NCBI GenBank assembly: GCA_000310025.1
Contig: FN647863.1
Location: 343,436 to 407,435, forward strand
DNA: 64,000 nucleotides
Origin: Ectocarpus siliculosus
Taxonomy: Eukaryota; Sar; Phaeophyceae; Ectocarpales; Ectocarpaceae
Reading direction: 5' to 3'
In this document: one piece after another, positions 55,375 to 64,000 of the stretch
How positions within the stretch are numbered: position 1 is the stretch's first letter
How the letters are laid out: the number at the start of each line of letters is the position of its first letter
Position numbers and translations under genes: made by a program
Notes under the pieces: model-generated
Told to the model about the DNA's origin: nothing
The model's database searches: none
What the model saw: only the letters and a program-made list of their open reading frames with translations

Positions 55375-56113
55375 CACCACTGTAGCAGCTTTTGTAGACA
55401 GGAGCAGGACCGTGGCGCTAACTGAAGCGCCTCTTCCCGGGTTGGTGGCACCGAACGTGTTCTACGGTGGGAGAAGAAGTACCCGCCCGAGTAAATCAAG
55501 TACCAATAGTGAGGAACATGAAATTACTGCAGAACCAGAGCTGATAGACCCCTCTAACCAAGGAGTAGCACAACCGTGTACTCGTAGAAGTAACAGCCAA
55601 AGTAAACCACCCACCGACAACGATGAACATGAAATTACTGCAGAACCAGCGCTAAAGGACCCCTCTAACCAAGGAGTAGAACAACCGTGTGCTAGACTTG
55701 AACAAGTGAGAGAGAAAGACCCCAGTAACACGGGAGAAGATAATACACCCGGCGTGAACGCTGGAGAAGACCCCTGTGAAAAGGGAGAAGCAGACCCCTC
55801 GCACCAGGGAGAAGATTGCAAGAGTGTTAGACCCAAAACGTGTATTGGAGACAAAGACAGAGAAAGACCTAGTGTGAACACTAGAGAAGACCCCCTTAAC
55901 AAGGGACAAGCAGACCCCTCGCACCAGGGAGAAGATTGCAAGAGTGCTAGACCCAATACGTGTATTGGAGACAAAGACAGAGAAATACCTCGTGTGAACA
56001 CTAGAGAAGACCCCCTTAACAAGGGACAAGCAGACCCCTCGCACCAGGGAGAAGATTGCAAGAGTGCTAGACCCAATACGTGTATTGGAGACAAAGACAG
56101 AGAAAAACACTAG
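55343..56113 (+). CDS. DIRS-like element: repeat-containing ORF (256 aa)
   Basis: The ORF lies between the gag-like and RT regions. Its second half contains a 40-residue unit (core DPSHQGEDCKSARPNTCIGD) repeated three times with a 120-nt period, plus a decayed fourth copy past the stop to about 56220. An earlier pair of related units (EEHEITAEPELIDPSNQGV type) occupies residues 55-110. The unit is hydrophilic, with two Cys per repeat. I do not recognise a family. Confidence 0.5.
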   Translation: MGSTRARRADDTTVAAFVDRSRTVALTEAPLPGLVAPNVFYGGRRSTRPSKSSTNSEEHEITAEPELIDPSNQGVAQPCTRRSNSQSKPPTDNDEHEITAEPALKDPSNQGVEQPCARLEQVREKDPSNTGEDNTPGVNAGEDPCEKGEADPSHQGEDCKSVRPKTCIGDKDRERPSVNTREDPLNKGQADPSHQGEDCKSARPNTCIGDKDREIPRVNTREDPLNKGQADPSHQGEDCKSARPNTCIGDKDREKH

Positions 56114-56529
56114 AGAAGACCCCGTAACAGGGGAGAAGCAGACCCCTCGGACGAGGGAGAAGATCGCAAGAGTGCTAGACCCAATACGTGTAGTGGAGAC
56201 AAAGACCCCCATGGCAAGAGGAACACGGATAGTGACGGGTCGGCAGCCTGGCCACCTCCTCATGAGAAGCTACTGGCTGAAATATGGAGAGAACAACAGG
56301 AATGCCTAGCACGTGGTACACGCCTTGACGAAAAACAGGAAATCACTCACGAACTTGCGAAGACTGGTAGCATGCTTCTGCAAACGAACGACGGAAAGTT
56401 GGGAGATGTCGCGAGGGCAATTCGGTGGCACCTTGGTGTCACCGCCGCTAAACCTGAGCGACCTCGAACAACACTTCGGAACCAAAAAACACTTCCCAAG
56501 ACTTAACGAATCTCATAGACATCGTAGAC

Positions 56530-57452
56530 AACGGTGTGCCAGCGAAAACGCACGACAGCCCGCCTAACCTCGAGAGCGCTCTCCGATACGGAAATCACAG
56601 TACGATAGACGCCCACACGGAACTGGTGTGGAAGAAGCTGATAGACGACGTCGAACAGAACAGATGCCTCGTATTCAACGTAGCGGACGCAGCTCGCATG
56701 AAGGGCGTTCGCATATCGCCGCTAGGAGCTGTGGTAGGGAAAAAAATCAGAATCATACGACGATTTTTCTTTTGACCCCAAACTACTGCGCGGACAGAAG
56801 GGAGGAGTCAACGTGGATACGGTAACAGAAGCAGTACCCGGCTGTTTGTGCGAAGAGACTCTACCTGCTTTCCTTTCTGAAATACCGCGCTTGAGAGTCA
56901 AATAGCCTCCTCTAGTGTCCACGGCGGACGTGAACAACTCTTACCGAAACGTGAGAGTTGCGCCAGACGACGCACAAAAATTCTGCAATGTGATAGGAGA
57001 CGTACTAGTCGCCGACTTCAGACTGACGTTTGGATGGGCAGGTTCGCCCGGTTTTTGGGGAGTCATGGCGTCCGCTGCTGAACACTCACACCTCAACACC
57101 AACGTACACAACGTACAACTAGTAGACGAAGGGATCGAAATGATGTCACATGTAAAAATAGTCGAGCCGTGGGAAGACGAACCACCCGCCCGAGTGCCCC
57201 GAGATGCCAACGTGAAACCGCATGACGGAGGCGGACCACACGATGATTTCTCGTGCGGGGTGTACGTAGACAATATCGCTTTACTGAAAGTACAACATGC
57301 GCCAGACGACGCTTAAGCGCTGGTAGCCTCCGCGTCATTAGCGTCTGACTTTGTGAGACTCTTCGGGCCAGCAGAGGCGGGCCAAACGCCCATTCTCGCC
57401 CCGAAGAAAAGCACAGACTGGAACACGAAAGTGGACTTTCTCGGACACCCAT
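56530..57452 (+). pseudogene. DIRS-like reverse transcriptase, frameshifted and mutated
   Basis: GNHSTIDAHTELVWKKLIDD, then MKGVRISPLGAVVGKKIRII, then a shift near 56755. The RT core resumes with TADVNNSYRNVRV, LTFGWAGSPGFWGVMAS and YVDN. The first Asp (ADVNNSYR) is present, but the catalytic YVDD reads YVDN at 57263-57274. An in-frame TAA at 57314 and a second at 57452 interrupt the thumb (TPILAPKKSTDWNTKVDFLG). RT of this type copies the element's RNA; this copy should be inactive. Confidence 0.75.
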
Positions 57453-57455
57453 AAA

Positions 57456-58337
57456 ATGACGATCGCGACAGCACGTGCGAGGATGGACGCGATAAGGACC
57501 GCGCTAGAGAACGATTGCCCACAGACCAGAGAATTCGCCAATGTGAAAGAAGTCCTGAGTATGGCGGGAAAACTCTGGAACCTGACATATGTCATGAGGG
57601 CGGGGAAATATTTTGCATGGCACCTCTTACGCCTCACCGGCCTACACGACAAGACTAACAGACAGTCTAGAGAGAAGAGGCAGGTACGTCTCGGTTGGGA
57701 GTTCCACGGGGACCTAGACTTCTGGAGATGGGCGCTGGAAGTTAAACTCGCGGAGAAAGGAGAGTCACTTAGCGCGTTTTTCTTTAACCACGTCCGACGC
57801 ACGCCTTTCCGTCACTTCCTATCGGATGCTAGCTTCGACGCAGTAGGCGGACACTGTCCCGAACTAAAAGTGTTCTGGCGGTATCGATTTAAACCCGCGT
57901 TTTCCGCGGAGCTGAAAAGGAAAGCAGAAGCCATAGAAACCAGCGCAATCATGATCAATACGCTAGAATTGCTCGGAATGATAATTACATGCTGGGTGGT
58001 CCAAATGGTCGTGGGAGAAAAGCCGACGCAACACGGACAAGCAATCATGACAGGGGGAGACAATGTGTCGGCGGTATCATGGGTGAACAGATGCGGGGGC
58101 TCGAGAGACAGGCGAGCGGGACTGCTCATGAGACTGCTTGGTCGCATGGAGATTGAAAACGGATGGTGTCACGTGGCGAAACACATCCCGGGACGCGAGA
58201 CTACCCTCGCGGACGGGATATATAGATGGAAGTCAGAGGACGTAGAAGTCAATGTGGAAAGACTCACGCATGATGATAACTGGCGAATGCAAGACATCGG
58301 AGACACCGGAAGAGAACTAGTTGAAATGATACTGTAA
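57456..58337 (+). CDS. DIRS-like connection and RNase H region (293 aa)
   Basis: SMAGKLWNLTYVMRAGKYF and HLLRLTGLHDK precede an RNase H-like fold with the acidic residues in order: FLSDASFDAVGGH, INTLELLGM, TGGDNVSAVSW, then HIPGRETTLADGIYRW. This arrangement is known from DIRS-like and related tyrosine-recombinase retrotransposons. It would follow the RT in frame in an intact element. The start at 57456 is only the first ATG after the stop. Confidence 0.7.
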   Translation: MTIATARARMDAIRTALENDCPQTREFANVKEVLSMAGKLWNLTYVMRAGKYFAWHLLRLTGLHDKTNRQSREKRQVRLGWEFHGDLDFWRWALEVKLAEKGESLSAFFFNHVRRTPFRHFLSDASFDAVGGHCPELKVFWRYRFKPAFSAELKRKAEAIETSAIMINTLELLGMIITCWVVQMVVGEKPTQHGQAIMTGGDNVSAVSWVNRCGGSRDRRAGLLMRLLGRMEIENGWCHVAKHIPGRETTLADGIYRWKSEDVEVNVERLTHDDNWRMQDIGDTGRELVEMIL

Positions 58338-58372
58338 GAGAAACTCCAGAACCAAAGAATGGATGGCCTCGT

Positions 58373-59033
58373 ATGGAGCCGCATCGCAAGCGTGTAAAGA
58401 GAAGTGATCAGAAAAAGAAGAGAATGATCAGCGAAAGAACTAACGAAGGTGTAATATCTCTAACGTGTTCAAGTACAGGAAGCGAACACGGGACGAAGGG
58501 AACGAGCGATGAAGGCGAAAAGATCCTCAGGATCATGGAGCACGGCTCCCTGAACGCGAGCACGCTGAAGGGATACCACAGCAAGTGGGACACGTGGACC
58601 AGCTGAAAGAGCTAAAGCGAATCTGAGTCCATGGTTGTACGAGGAGGACGGTGTGGTTAGAGCAGTGAGAGAGCTGACTGTGTTTATGGCGTCGAGGTGT
58701 TTAGTGTACAAGAACCAGAGCCAAACGGTGAAGGGGTACCTCGCGGCTATCAAGTACTTCCATAAACTGTGAGCAGGCTGGGAGCTGCCCACGTCGCACT
58801 TCAGAGTGGTAGCTGTTGGGAACGCAATAGACAGACTGCATGCGAGGGCAGAGACGAAACCGTTGGTAAGGCAGCCGCTCACCGAGCCGATGATCGTAGC
58901 GGGGAGAGAAAGAGCGTCGACGGATGTTTTCAGACTAGTGACGTGGATGGGGATCGCTCCCTCGAGTTTCTTGCTGTCCCGAGCGTCTGAGCTGTGGGCC
59001 TACCACAACGGCTTAGTACACGGTCCGGAAAGG
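58373..59033 (+). pseudogene. Tyrosine recombinase N-terminal part, frameshifted and cut off
   Basis: Reads LNASTLKGYHSKWDTW, then (other frames) VRAVRELTVFMASRCLVYKN, TVKGYLAAIKYFHK, VGNAIDRLHARAETK and SFLLSRASELWAY, as in the core-binding domain and first Arg region (LLSRASE) of DIRS-type recombinases. Several frameshifts are needed. The catalytic HxR and Tyr part is missing because the Copia fragment begins at 59034. Confidence 0.6.
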
Positions 59034-60158
59034 TAAAACTCGAGAGATACCGCAGAAAAATAGCCTCCGTCAGCCCCTCAGATATCGCCACGTACTCCGC
59101 TTTCGTCGAAGACAGGGTGACGCTCTTCTGCGTCCTACACAGATACATCACACACGCACCAGCGAACATCACTAGTGCCCCAGAAGCAGACCGCCGGCCG
59201 GTTGCCTTGCTGGCGAAGTCCGCATCGACAAAACGTTCCATGTGGTCTCCTCCTACCATGCACCTCTGAAAAGTAATACCGTACCCGCTCGTGGATCAAA
59301 CATACATCAAGACATGCAAAGCCGCTTGGCAGTGCAATCGCTTCGGCGCGTGCGAATACCTCGCAACGGCACGTGCCGCGTTGAGAATATCCGGGCGAGT
59401 CTGATTCGCCAGCCACATCAAGTGTCCCACCAGCGACCGGAAAGGCGCGTCAACATCGGGCTCGTCGGCGTCATACTGCTCAAGCTTCAAACCGACGACC
59501 ATGGGTGTCTCTTTGTTCGTCGTCACACCGAACTTGGCTACGATCTTCTCCGCCTCAGCCTGCTGCGAAACAGTCACCGTCCCCAACGCCGTGTCACGAG
59601 AAAACCGACAACCTACCAGCGCAGTTCCCCAAGGTTGGAGATGGGCACATACCGGTTGAGATCTACACCAAACTGGTCGCACCTGCTCTTGAGCCCGATA
59701 GAAAAGATGTCGTCTACGTGGATCACAACCACCATGGTGACTACACCGCTCTCGATCAGACGCATCACACACGCATCGGCAGCACAAGACTCGAAACCAA
59801 GACGCTTCATGCCACGCATCAAGTGGTGATGCCATATGCGGGACCCCTGCTTCAGACCGTAAAGACTCTGTTTCAACCGAACGACCTTACCGGAAAGCAC
59901 GCCGCACCCAGGGGGTAGACGAATGTACACAACCTCATCCAGTTCCGATTGGACAAAGGCTTGCTCGGGTTCGAAATGGCACATATCCCAACCCAGCACA
60001 CAGGCAATAGCGGCTAACAAACGAATGCTCGTGATGGAAGGGCAAGGGGAGAAAGTCTCAAAGAAGTCAACACCCTCACGCTGCGCAAACCCACGGGCCA
60101 TCAACCTAGCGTTAGGACGCACAGGCTGCCCAAACTCGTCTACCTTCCATGAACACAC

Positions 60159-60221
60159 CCACTTGAAGGAGATGACGTTCAGAATACACCCACTTGAAGG
60201 AGATGACGTTCGCTCCTCGTT
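60159..60221. repeat. 31-bp tandem duplication in Copia RT
   Basis: CACCCACTTGAAGGAGATGA with CGTTCAGAATA occurs twice in succession (second copy ends CGTTCGCTCC). It adds 31 bases to the RT frame and so shifts it. Confidence 0.85.
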
Positions 60222-60564
60222 GCTATTCCGCCCCGACCTCTTGAAAGGTGCCCACTGCGTTTAGCCCGCAAAACTCCTTGTGTTCGGCGTGGGTCCAGAT
60301 GTGGTGGTGTGGCCCCGAGTGCGCCGCCGCGTATGTCTCAGGCGTCTCCAGGTCGCACGCCGGCCCCGTCGGCAAGTCTGGCTCAGCAACGCCCGGCGAA
60401 GGAAGCTCGGCAATGGACCGTCTGATCTCGTCCTCCATGGCTAGAAGCGTAAACATCCCCGGCACCCGCCCATCTCGCTTCGCCCGCGACCTCGTCGTGG
60501 GCGTCGCTACAAACACCCGCTGCCCCCACGCACGCCAGTACCACCCTCATGCTCCATCTCTGTC

Positions 60565-60870
60565 CACGCTCCGTCTGGTGCCAGCGCCGCCGCCACCGGA
60601 GATGCTGCCGATGCCGCCGCTCCTGCCGCCACCGCGGCCCCCCCGGCCGTTCCCCCCGCCGCCGCCGCGGGGAAAACACTGCCGCCGGAGGTCGCCGCCG
60701 TCGCCGCCGGAGCTGCTGCCGATGCCGCGGCTCCTGCCGCCACCGCGGGTGCCTCGGCCGTTCCCCCCGCCGCCGCCGCGGGGAAAAACATTGCCGACAG
60801 AAGTCACCGCCGTCGCCGCCGGAGCTGCTGCCGACGCCGCCGCTTCTGCCGCCACCGCGGGGACCCCTGC
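60565..60870. repeat. 111-bp GC-rich tandem repeat in the Copia linker
   Basis: Blocks such as GGCCGTTCCCCCCGCCGCCG recur with a 111-nt period (60645 and 60756). On the minus strand they encode an Ala/Gly-rich 37-residue unit, two copies plus a partial. Plus-strand ORFs here are antisense shadows. Confidence 0.75.
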
Positions 60871-61410
60871 CATCCCTCCTACCGATCCCCAAGAACGTCC
60901 ATCCCCCCGAAAGCCCTCGCTGCTGAAGCCAAAGGTACAGTGTTCGGAGTACGTGGGCACCCCAGCCTGGGTGATGATTTTGTGCGTCGCCGAGGAATGA
61001 TCGTGGCCTGAGTTCAGGTAGAAGCACCGTGCCCCTTGCTGTGCATCTTGGACGGGCGGTGACGGTGGCGGAAGCCGGGCATCATGAACGGCAGCGCCAC
61101 CCGGATCCTCCTCTTGCCGTACAGCTTAACCTCCGGGCACCGCTTGTCTTCATTGCTCACCTCAGCAGCGATGTTCAAAGAATCGTTCATCCACGCGAAA
61201 GCCTCTGGCCAGATGGCCCGGAAGGACGTCGCCTTGGTCGGGTACGGAACTCCGGGGAAAAGCTTCGGGTATTCCAGAGACCCAGCCTTGCCTCCCTCCA
61301 TCACTTTACCTTCCCAGGTTGTCACAGTGTCCGTGCAGGGTGTATTTGCCCGCAAGGTCCACACAGGGGTAGCCGAATGGCTACAGGTGTATCTCGGTGC
61401 AGGCATTCAA

Positions 61411-62400
61411 CGCGGTCTTTTGCGTGCCATTGTTTCATCTAGGTCCAAGCTGGTTTGCTTGATATGCACCGCACACTATGCCTATGGTCAATAGAAAAGA
61501 GAGAGCGTGTGGGGCGAGGATATGTTTTCCTGCAGTGGGCCCTGGGGTACCTGTACGTACATGTTGTTGTGCGGGGCGCGTCGATCGGACAGAAGTTCGA
61601 CACACATGCCTGGTACCCCGATGCACTGAGCACGGAATGAGCGGGAACTCGTTGTGACAGCTTGGGCAACATACGTCTTGCACAAGTCTTCGCTAGCAGT
61701 TTGGTGAAACGGGCGCAACGGGCTCCCGTCTCGTGCCGTGTATAACAATTACAGATGGGGCTCGCGCTTAATAACTTAGCAGTTAAGAAATACAGCCTCG
61801 AAAAAAATCAAAATAGAATAACTTGGTCACAAGAGCACGTGCTCGGTTCCGACGTGGTACATATCAAGAACAAGAACCCGCATTTGGGGTGTAACAATGC
61901 GCATACAGATAAGATTTGTTTGGGGTACTTGGATACAAGATCCGATCTGGAGAGTATATGTGTTCGGGGGGTATGCTATTGGGGCTCCAAGTGCGGGGCC
62001 CCTCGAGAGAGAGCCCCCCGCGCATGTGTTCAGTTGTATGTTGTGTGTCTGCATAAGATACTGTGTGTATTGTGCTGGAAGGCACTGGTGGTGCGTCATA
62101 ATCAAGGTTCAACTCATCTGCATCGGTCCTGGGCTAAGATAGTCCCCAGATCAACTCTTACTACCGTGAGTGGGCACGGTGGCCCCCGTTGGAAGGCACG
62201 GGGGCCTCTAACAAGGGCAAACCCCCCAAACGCGGTAGCTGCAAGACAAGAACTCATGAAGGTGGTGAAGGGTGACTGACGGGGTGTCCGTTGACCCCAC
62301 CCACCAGCAATTTCAGATCATCGGCGAGAAGGGGAACTCCGTTTCAGATAACACTGGTGCGGAGGGGGGGATGAACGGGGCGTACTCATATATTTTGCAT
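61411..62400. other. Intergenic, nothing recognised
   Basis: Between the Copia fragment and R1 copy 2. Short overlapping ORFs on both strands have no recognisable motif, and no terminal repeats were found. Confidence 0.4.
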
Positions 62401-64000
62401 ATCTTAGCGGTTAAAATTTTGACCACGCGTCGTCGAGAGGACGGAGCATTGTTTCCACAGGACCGAAGACCGATGGCCGATCGTTCCTACTTTGCCAAAG
62501 GTTTCTAAAAACCTTTTCCCTAGCCTATCTATCCTATCGATATCACCTCCCGCCTCATCAACCCGCGTTCTATGCCCCAGTACAGCTACCTTCTTCTCCT
62601 GGCTATTCCATGCCTCAAACATCTCCCCATATCTTCCTTCTACTTTTCCCAGCTCAGTCATGTACAACCTCCTCTCCTTCTTCTTCAAGAGACATTCCGC
62701 AACTACATGAACCCGACCTTTGTACTCGGAGCCGCGTTCACATTAATTTTAACTTGGTCGGTGGGTGGGGTGGGTGCTTACAGCTTTGCTGTACAAAAGG
62801 GTATCCCTGTCGCGCGACATGGGTGCCTGCCACGTTGCGTGCCATGTACGAGAGCCATGTCTTTACCCTTGAAACGTTGAAGGAGCTCGGCCAGCTGTGA
62901 AAATTGGAAGGACGAAGTGTCATTGATCGACACTACTTCTAGGTCATCAAAGAACATGCCATTGCTGGCAACTGCCCACGAAGTCAGATTGGGAGGCCAT
63001 CGAGTCGACGCGGGGGCGACGAACATGTTGCACCCACCGGTTTTCAGATTCAAGCGTCTAAACTCGCTGCTCTTGATTATTCGTTGTTGCAGCGTGGAGC
63101 TCGTTAATCTGAGCATGGGCTGGTTAGCTGAGCTGATCACTTGGAGCCTACCCGCCACCTTGACGACTACCGTGTGCATTTATTTCGGGCTAGACCAAAG
63201 TACGCGCTCACGAAATTGCCGTTGAACAAGTATGGTGGAGATGCCGATGCGGTGGTTGGGCCGTGTCCTTTGCTTGAGGGAAACGCCGTAGAGCAGGGAG
63301 GAGGTCCGGGCATTGAAGAGCTACGACGGGCGTTTGTAGAGCGGGGAGGACAATCACGCCGAACGTGACCCTTGTGGACCTCTAAATAGTTCAATGTTTG
63401 CTCAGATGCGTCATTATGTCAGGCGATGCCGCGTCTGTATTTCTACCCAATGGTGATCGCGGAAGCTGCGGTACGTCGGGTCCAGACGTCTCTGTTGAGC
63501 GACGTTCTATTATACTCTGTTTTATGAACACGCTGCTCTCAAGAGTCAGGTTGATCCACCCAGAAAAAACAAAAACGTTTTTTCTCTGATTGGGTCCTTC
63601 GGCGAAGAGGTAAGAACAACAACCTCGTTTATCATATGGATATGCCTGCTCGAAACTAAGAACTTTCAAAATAAGAACATGTACTCAATTTGAGGCAGCC
63701 ATTATGCATCGAGCCTCGGCCAAAATAAGGTTCTTAAGTGCGGGCGCCATCTGTACCCAGCACTCAGGGATCTCGTTGATTAAGGGGTGGTCGGTTGGTG
63801 CTGTCTTGAAGGAATGTCAGGAAATGCACCACGGACCGCCCGAGTCCGGCGTCACGCACGGGAAAAAAACCAAGCGCACATTTTTCGCCGAAAGCCAATG
63901 CATCATTGTGTGGCAAATTTGTCTCGCTGTAGGCGATAACATTCTTTATTGCTCTTTTCTTGCCGTCAGGCGAGTATTCGAGTGGTAATATCCTCTCGTT
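62401..64000 (+). repeat. R1 dispersed direct repeat, copy 2 (cut by window edge)
   Basis: Collinear with 30768-32370 to the last base of the window. The two copies are about 31.6 kb apart in the same orientation and flank the gene C arm and the nested transposons. Confidence 0.85.
62404..63179 (-). pseudogene. Unrecognised protein remnant in R1 copy 2
   Basis: The frame 63179-62778 is open here through MFFDDLEVVSINDTSSFQF, SQLAELLQRFKGKDMALVHG, whereas copy 1 has a frameshift at the Phe pair. A second conserved segment (MTELGKVEGRYGEMFEAWNS, then VDEAGGDIDRIDRL) lies in another frame at 62688-62404. Family unknown. Confidence 0.4.

Larger units (their letters stand above)
59034..61410 (-). 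pseudogene. Ty1/Copia retrotransposon fragment: integrase end, RT, RNase H
   Basis: On the minus strand: integrase C-terminal region (VALPFMMPGF, then after a frameshift near 61025 CFYLNSGHDHSS), an Ala-rich linker (60.97-60.55 kb), the RT start (HIWTHAEHKEFCGLNAVGTF), RT core (ARLMARGFAQREGVDFFETF, CHFEPEQAFVQSELDE, LKQSLYGLKQGSRIWHH, VVVIHVDDIF), then LVGHLMWLANQTRPDI and RNase H (FVDADFASKATGRRSASGAL, TLSSTKAEYVAISEG). The first RT Asp (usual FDxxxAF) is Glu here. Stops and shifts interrupt the frame near 60.2, 59.6 and 59.3 kb. No LTRs were found; it abuts the DIRS remnant at 59033. Confidence 0.8.

Noticed and set aside
55755-56220. Regular repeats considered as a CRISPR array
   Set aside because: The 120-nt units are contiguous with no unique spacers, are coding, and the DNA is eukaryotic.
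55462-56263. Minus-strand repetitive frames over the 120-nt repeats
   Set aside because: The 120-nt period keeps all frames open; the plus frame fits the element's gene order.
60248-61000. 250-codon plus-strand Pro/Arg-rich frame
   Set aside because: Antisense of the Copia integrase-RT linker and its 111-bp repeats.

Overview
This is eukaryotic nuclear DNA, intron-rich, with canonical GT-AG introns mostly of 250-1200 nt and dense transposon debris. Large multi-exon genes of cysteine-rich Notch/LNR-like repeats fused to a discoidin-like carbohydrate-binding domain, together with DIRS-type and Copia elements, suggest a stramenopile, most likely a brown alga of the Ectocarpus kind. That placement is inference, since no marker gene is present.

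The window is built around one gene family. Gene B (+ strand, 10748-26438) and gene C (- strand, 47947-34092) are two complete copies facing each other tail to tail. I could follow both exon by exon: each keeps one open frame across 21 exons (851 and 847 codons before the stop), with the same intron positions and phases. The predicted product is secreted: signal peptide, nine LNR-like modules, then an F5/8-type C (discoidin-like) domain ending in a conserved 24-nt last exon. Modules 2-9 are each encoded by a long exon (acidic cysteine segment plus first half of the LNR) and a short second half, which in modules 1-8 is a 38-nt microexon (GYDGGDCCECTC). Phases are 0-1-0, so modules can be gained or lost without breaking the frame. 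A third copy, gene A (- strand, 5253 to beyond position 1), lacks exons upstream of module 4 and has a frameshift plus stop in module 7, so it is treated as a pseudogene. It is a direct repeat of gene C segment 38.0-44.5 kb.

Layout: 1-5.6 kb, gene A remnant; 5.6-10.5 kb, repeats (R2 fragments, a 929-bp TIR element) and unassigned DNA; 10.5-26.8 kb, gene B arm; 26.8-33.7 kb, spacer with a TTCCGCGGAA palindrome cluster, a complete R2 TIR element and one copy of a 1.6-kb repeat (R1); 33.7-48.2 kb, gene C arm; 48.2-53.3 kb, nested TIR elements; 53.6-59.03 kb, a decayed DIRS-like tyrosine-recombinase retrotransposon; 59.03-61.4 kb, a decayed Copia fragment on the minus strand; 62.4-64.0 kb, the second R1 copy. 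A MITE family with TACCGTA...TGACACAAG ends sits in the introns, partly at equivalent positions in different gene copies, so some insertions predate the duplications.

The modular extracellular LNR plus sugar-binding architecture suggests a cell-wall or matrix protein. Nothing here demonstrates function. No tRNA, rRNA, CRISPR array or prokaryotic operon was found.
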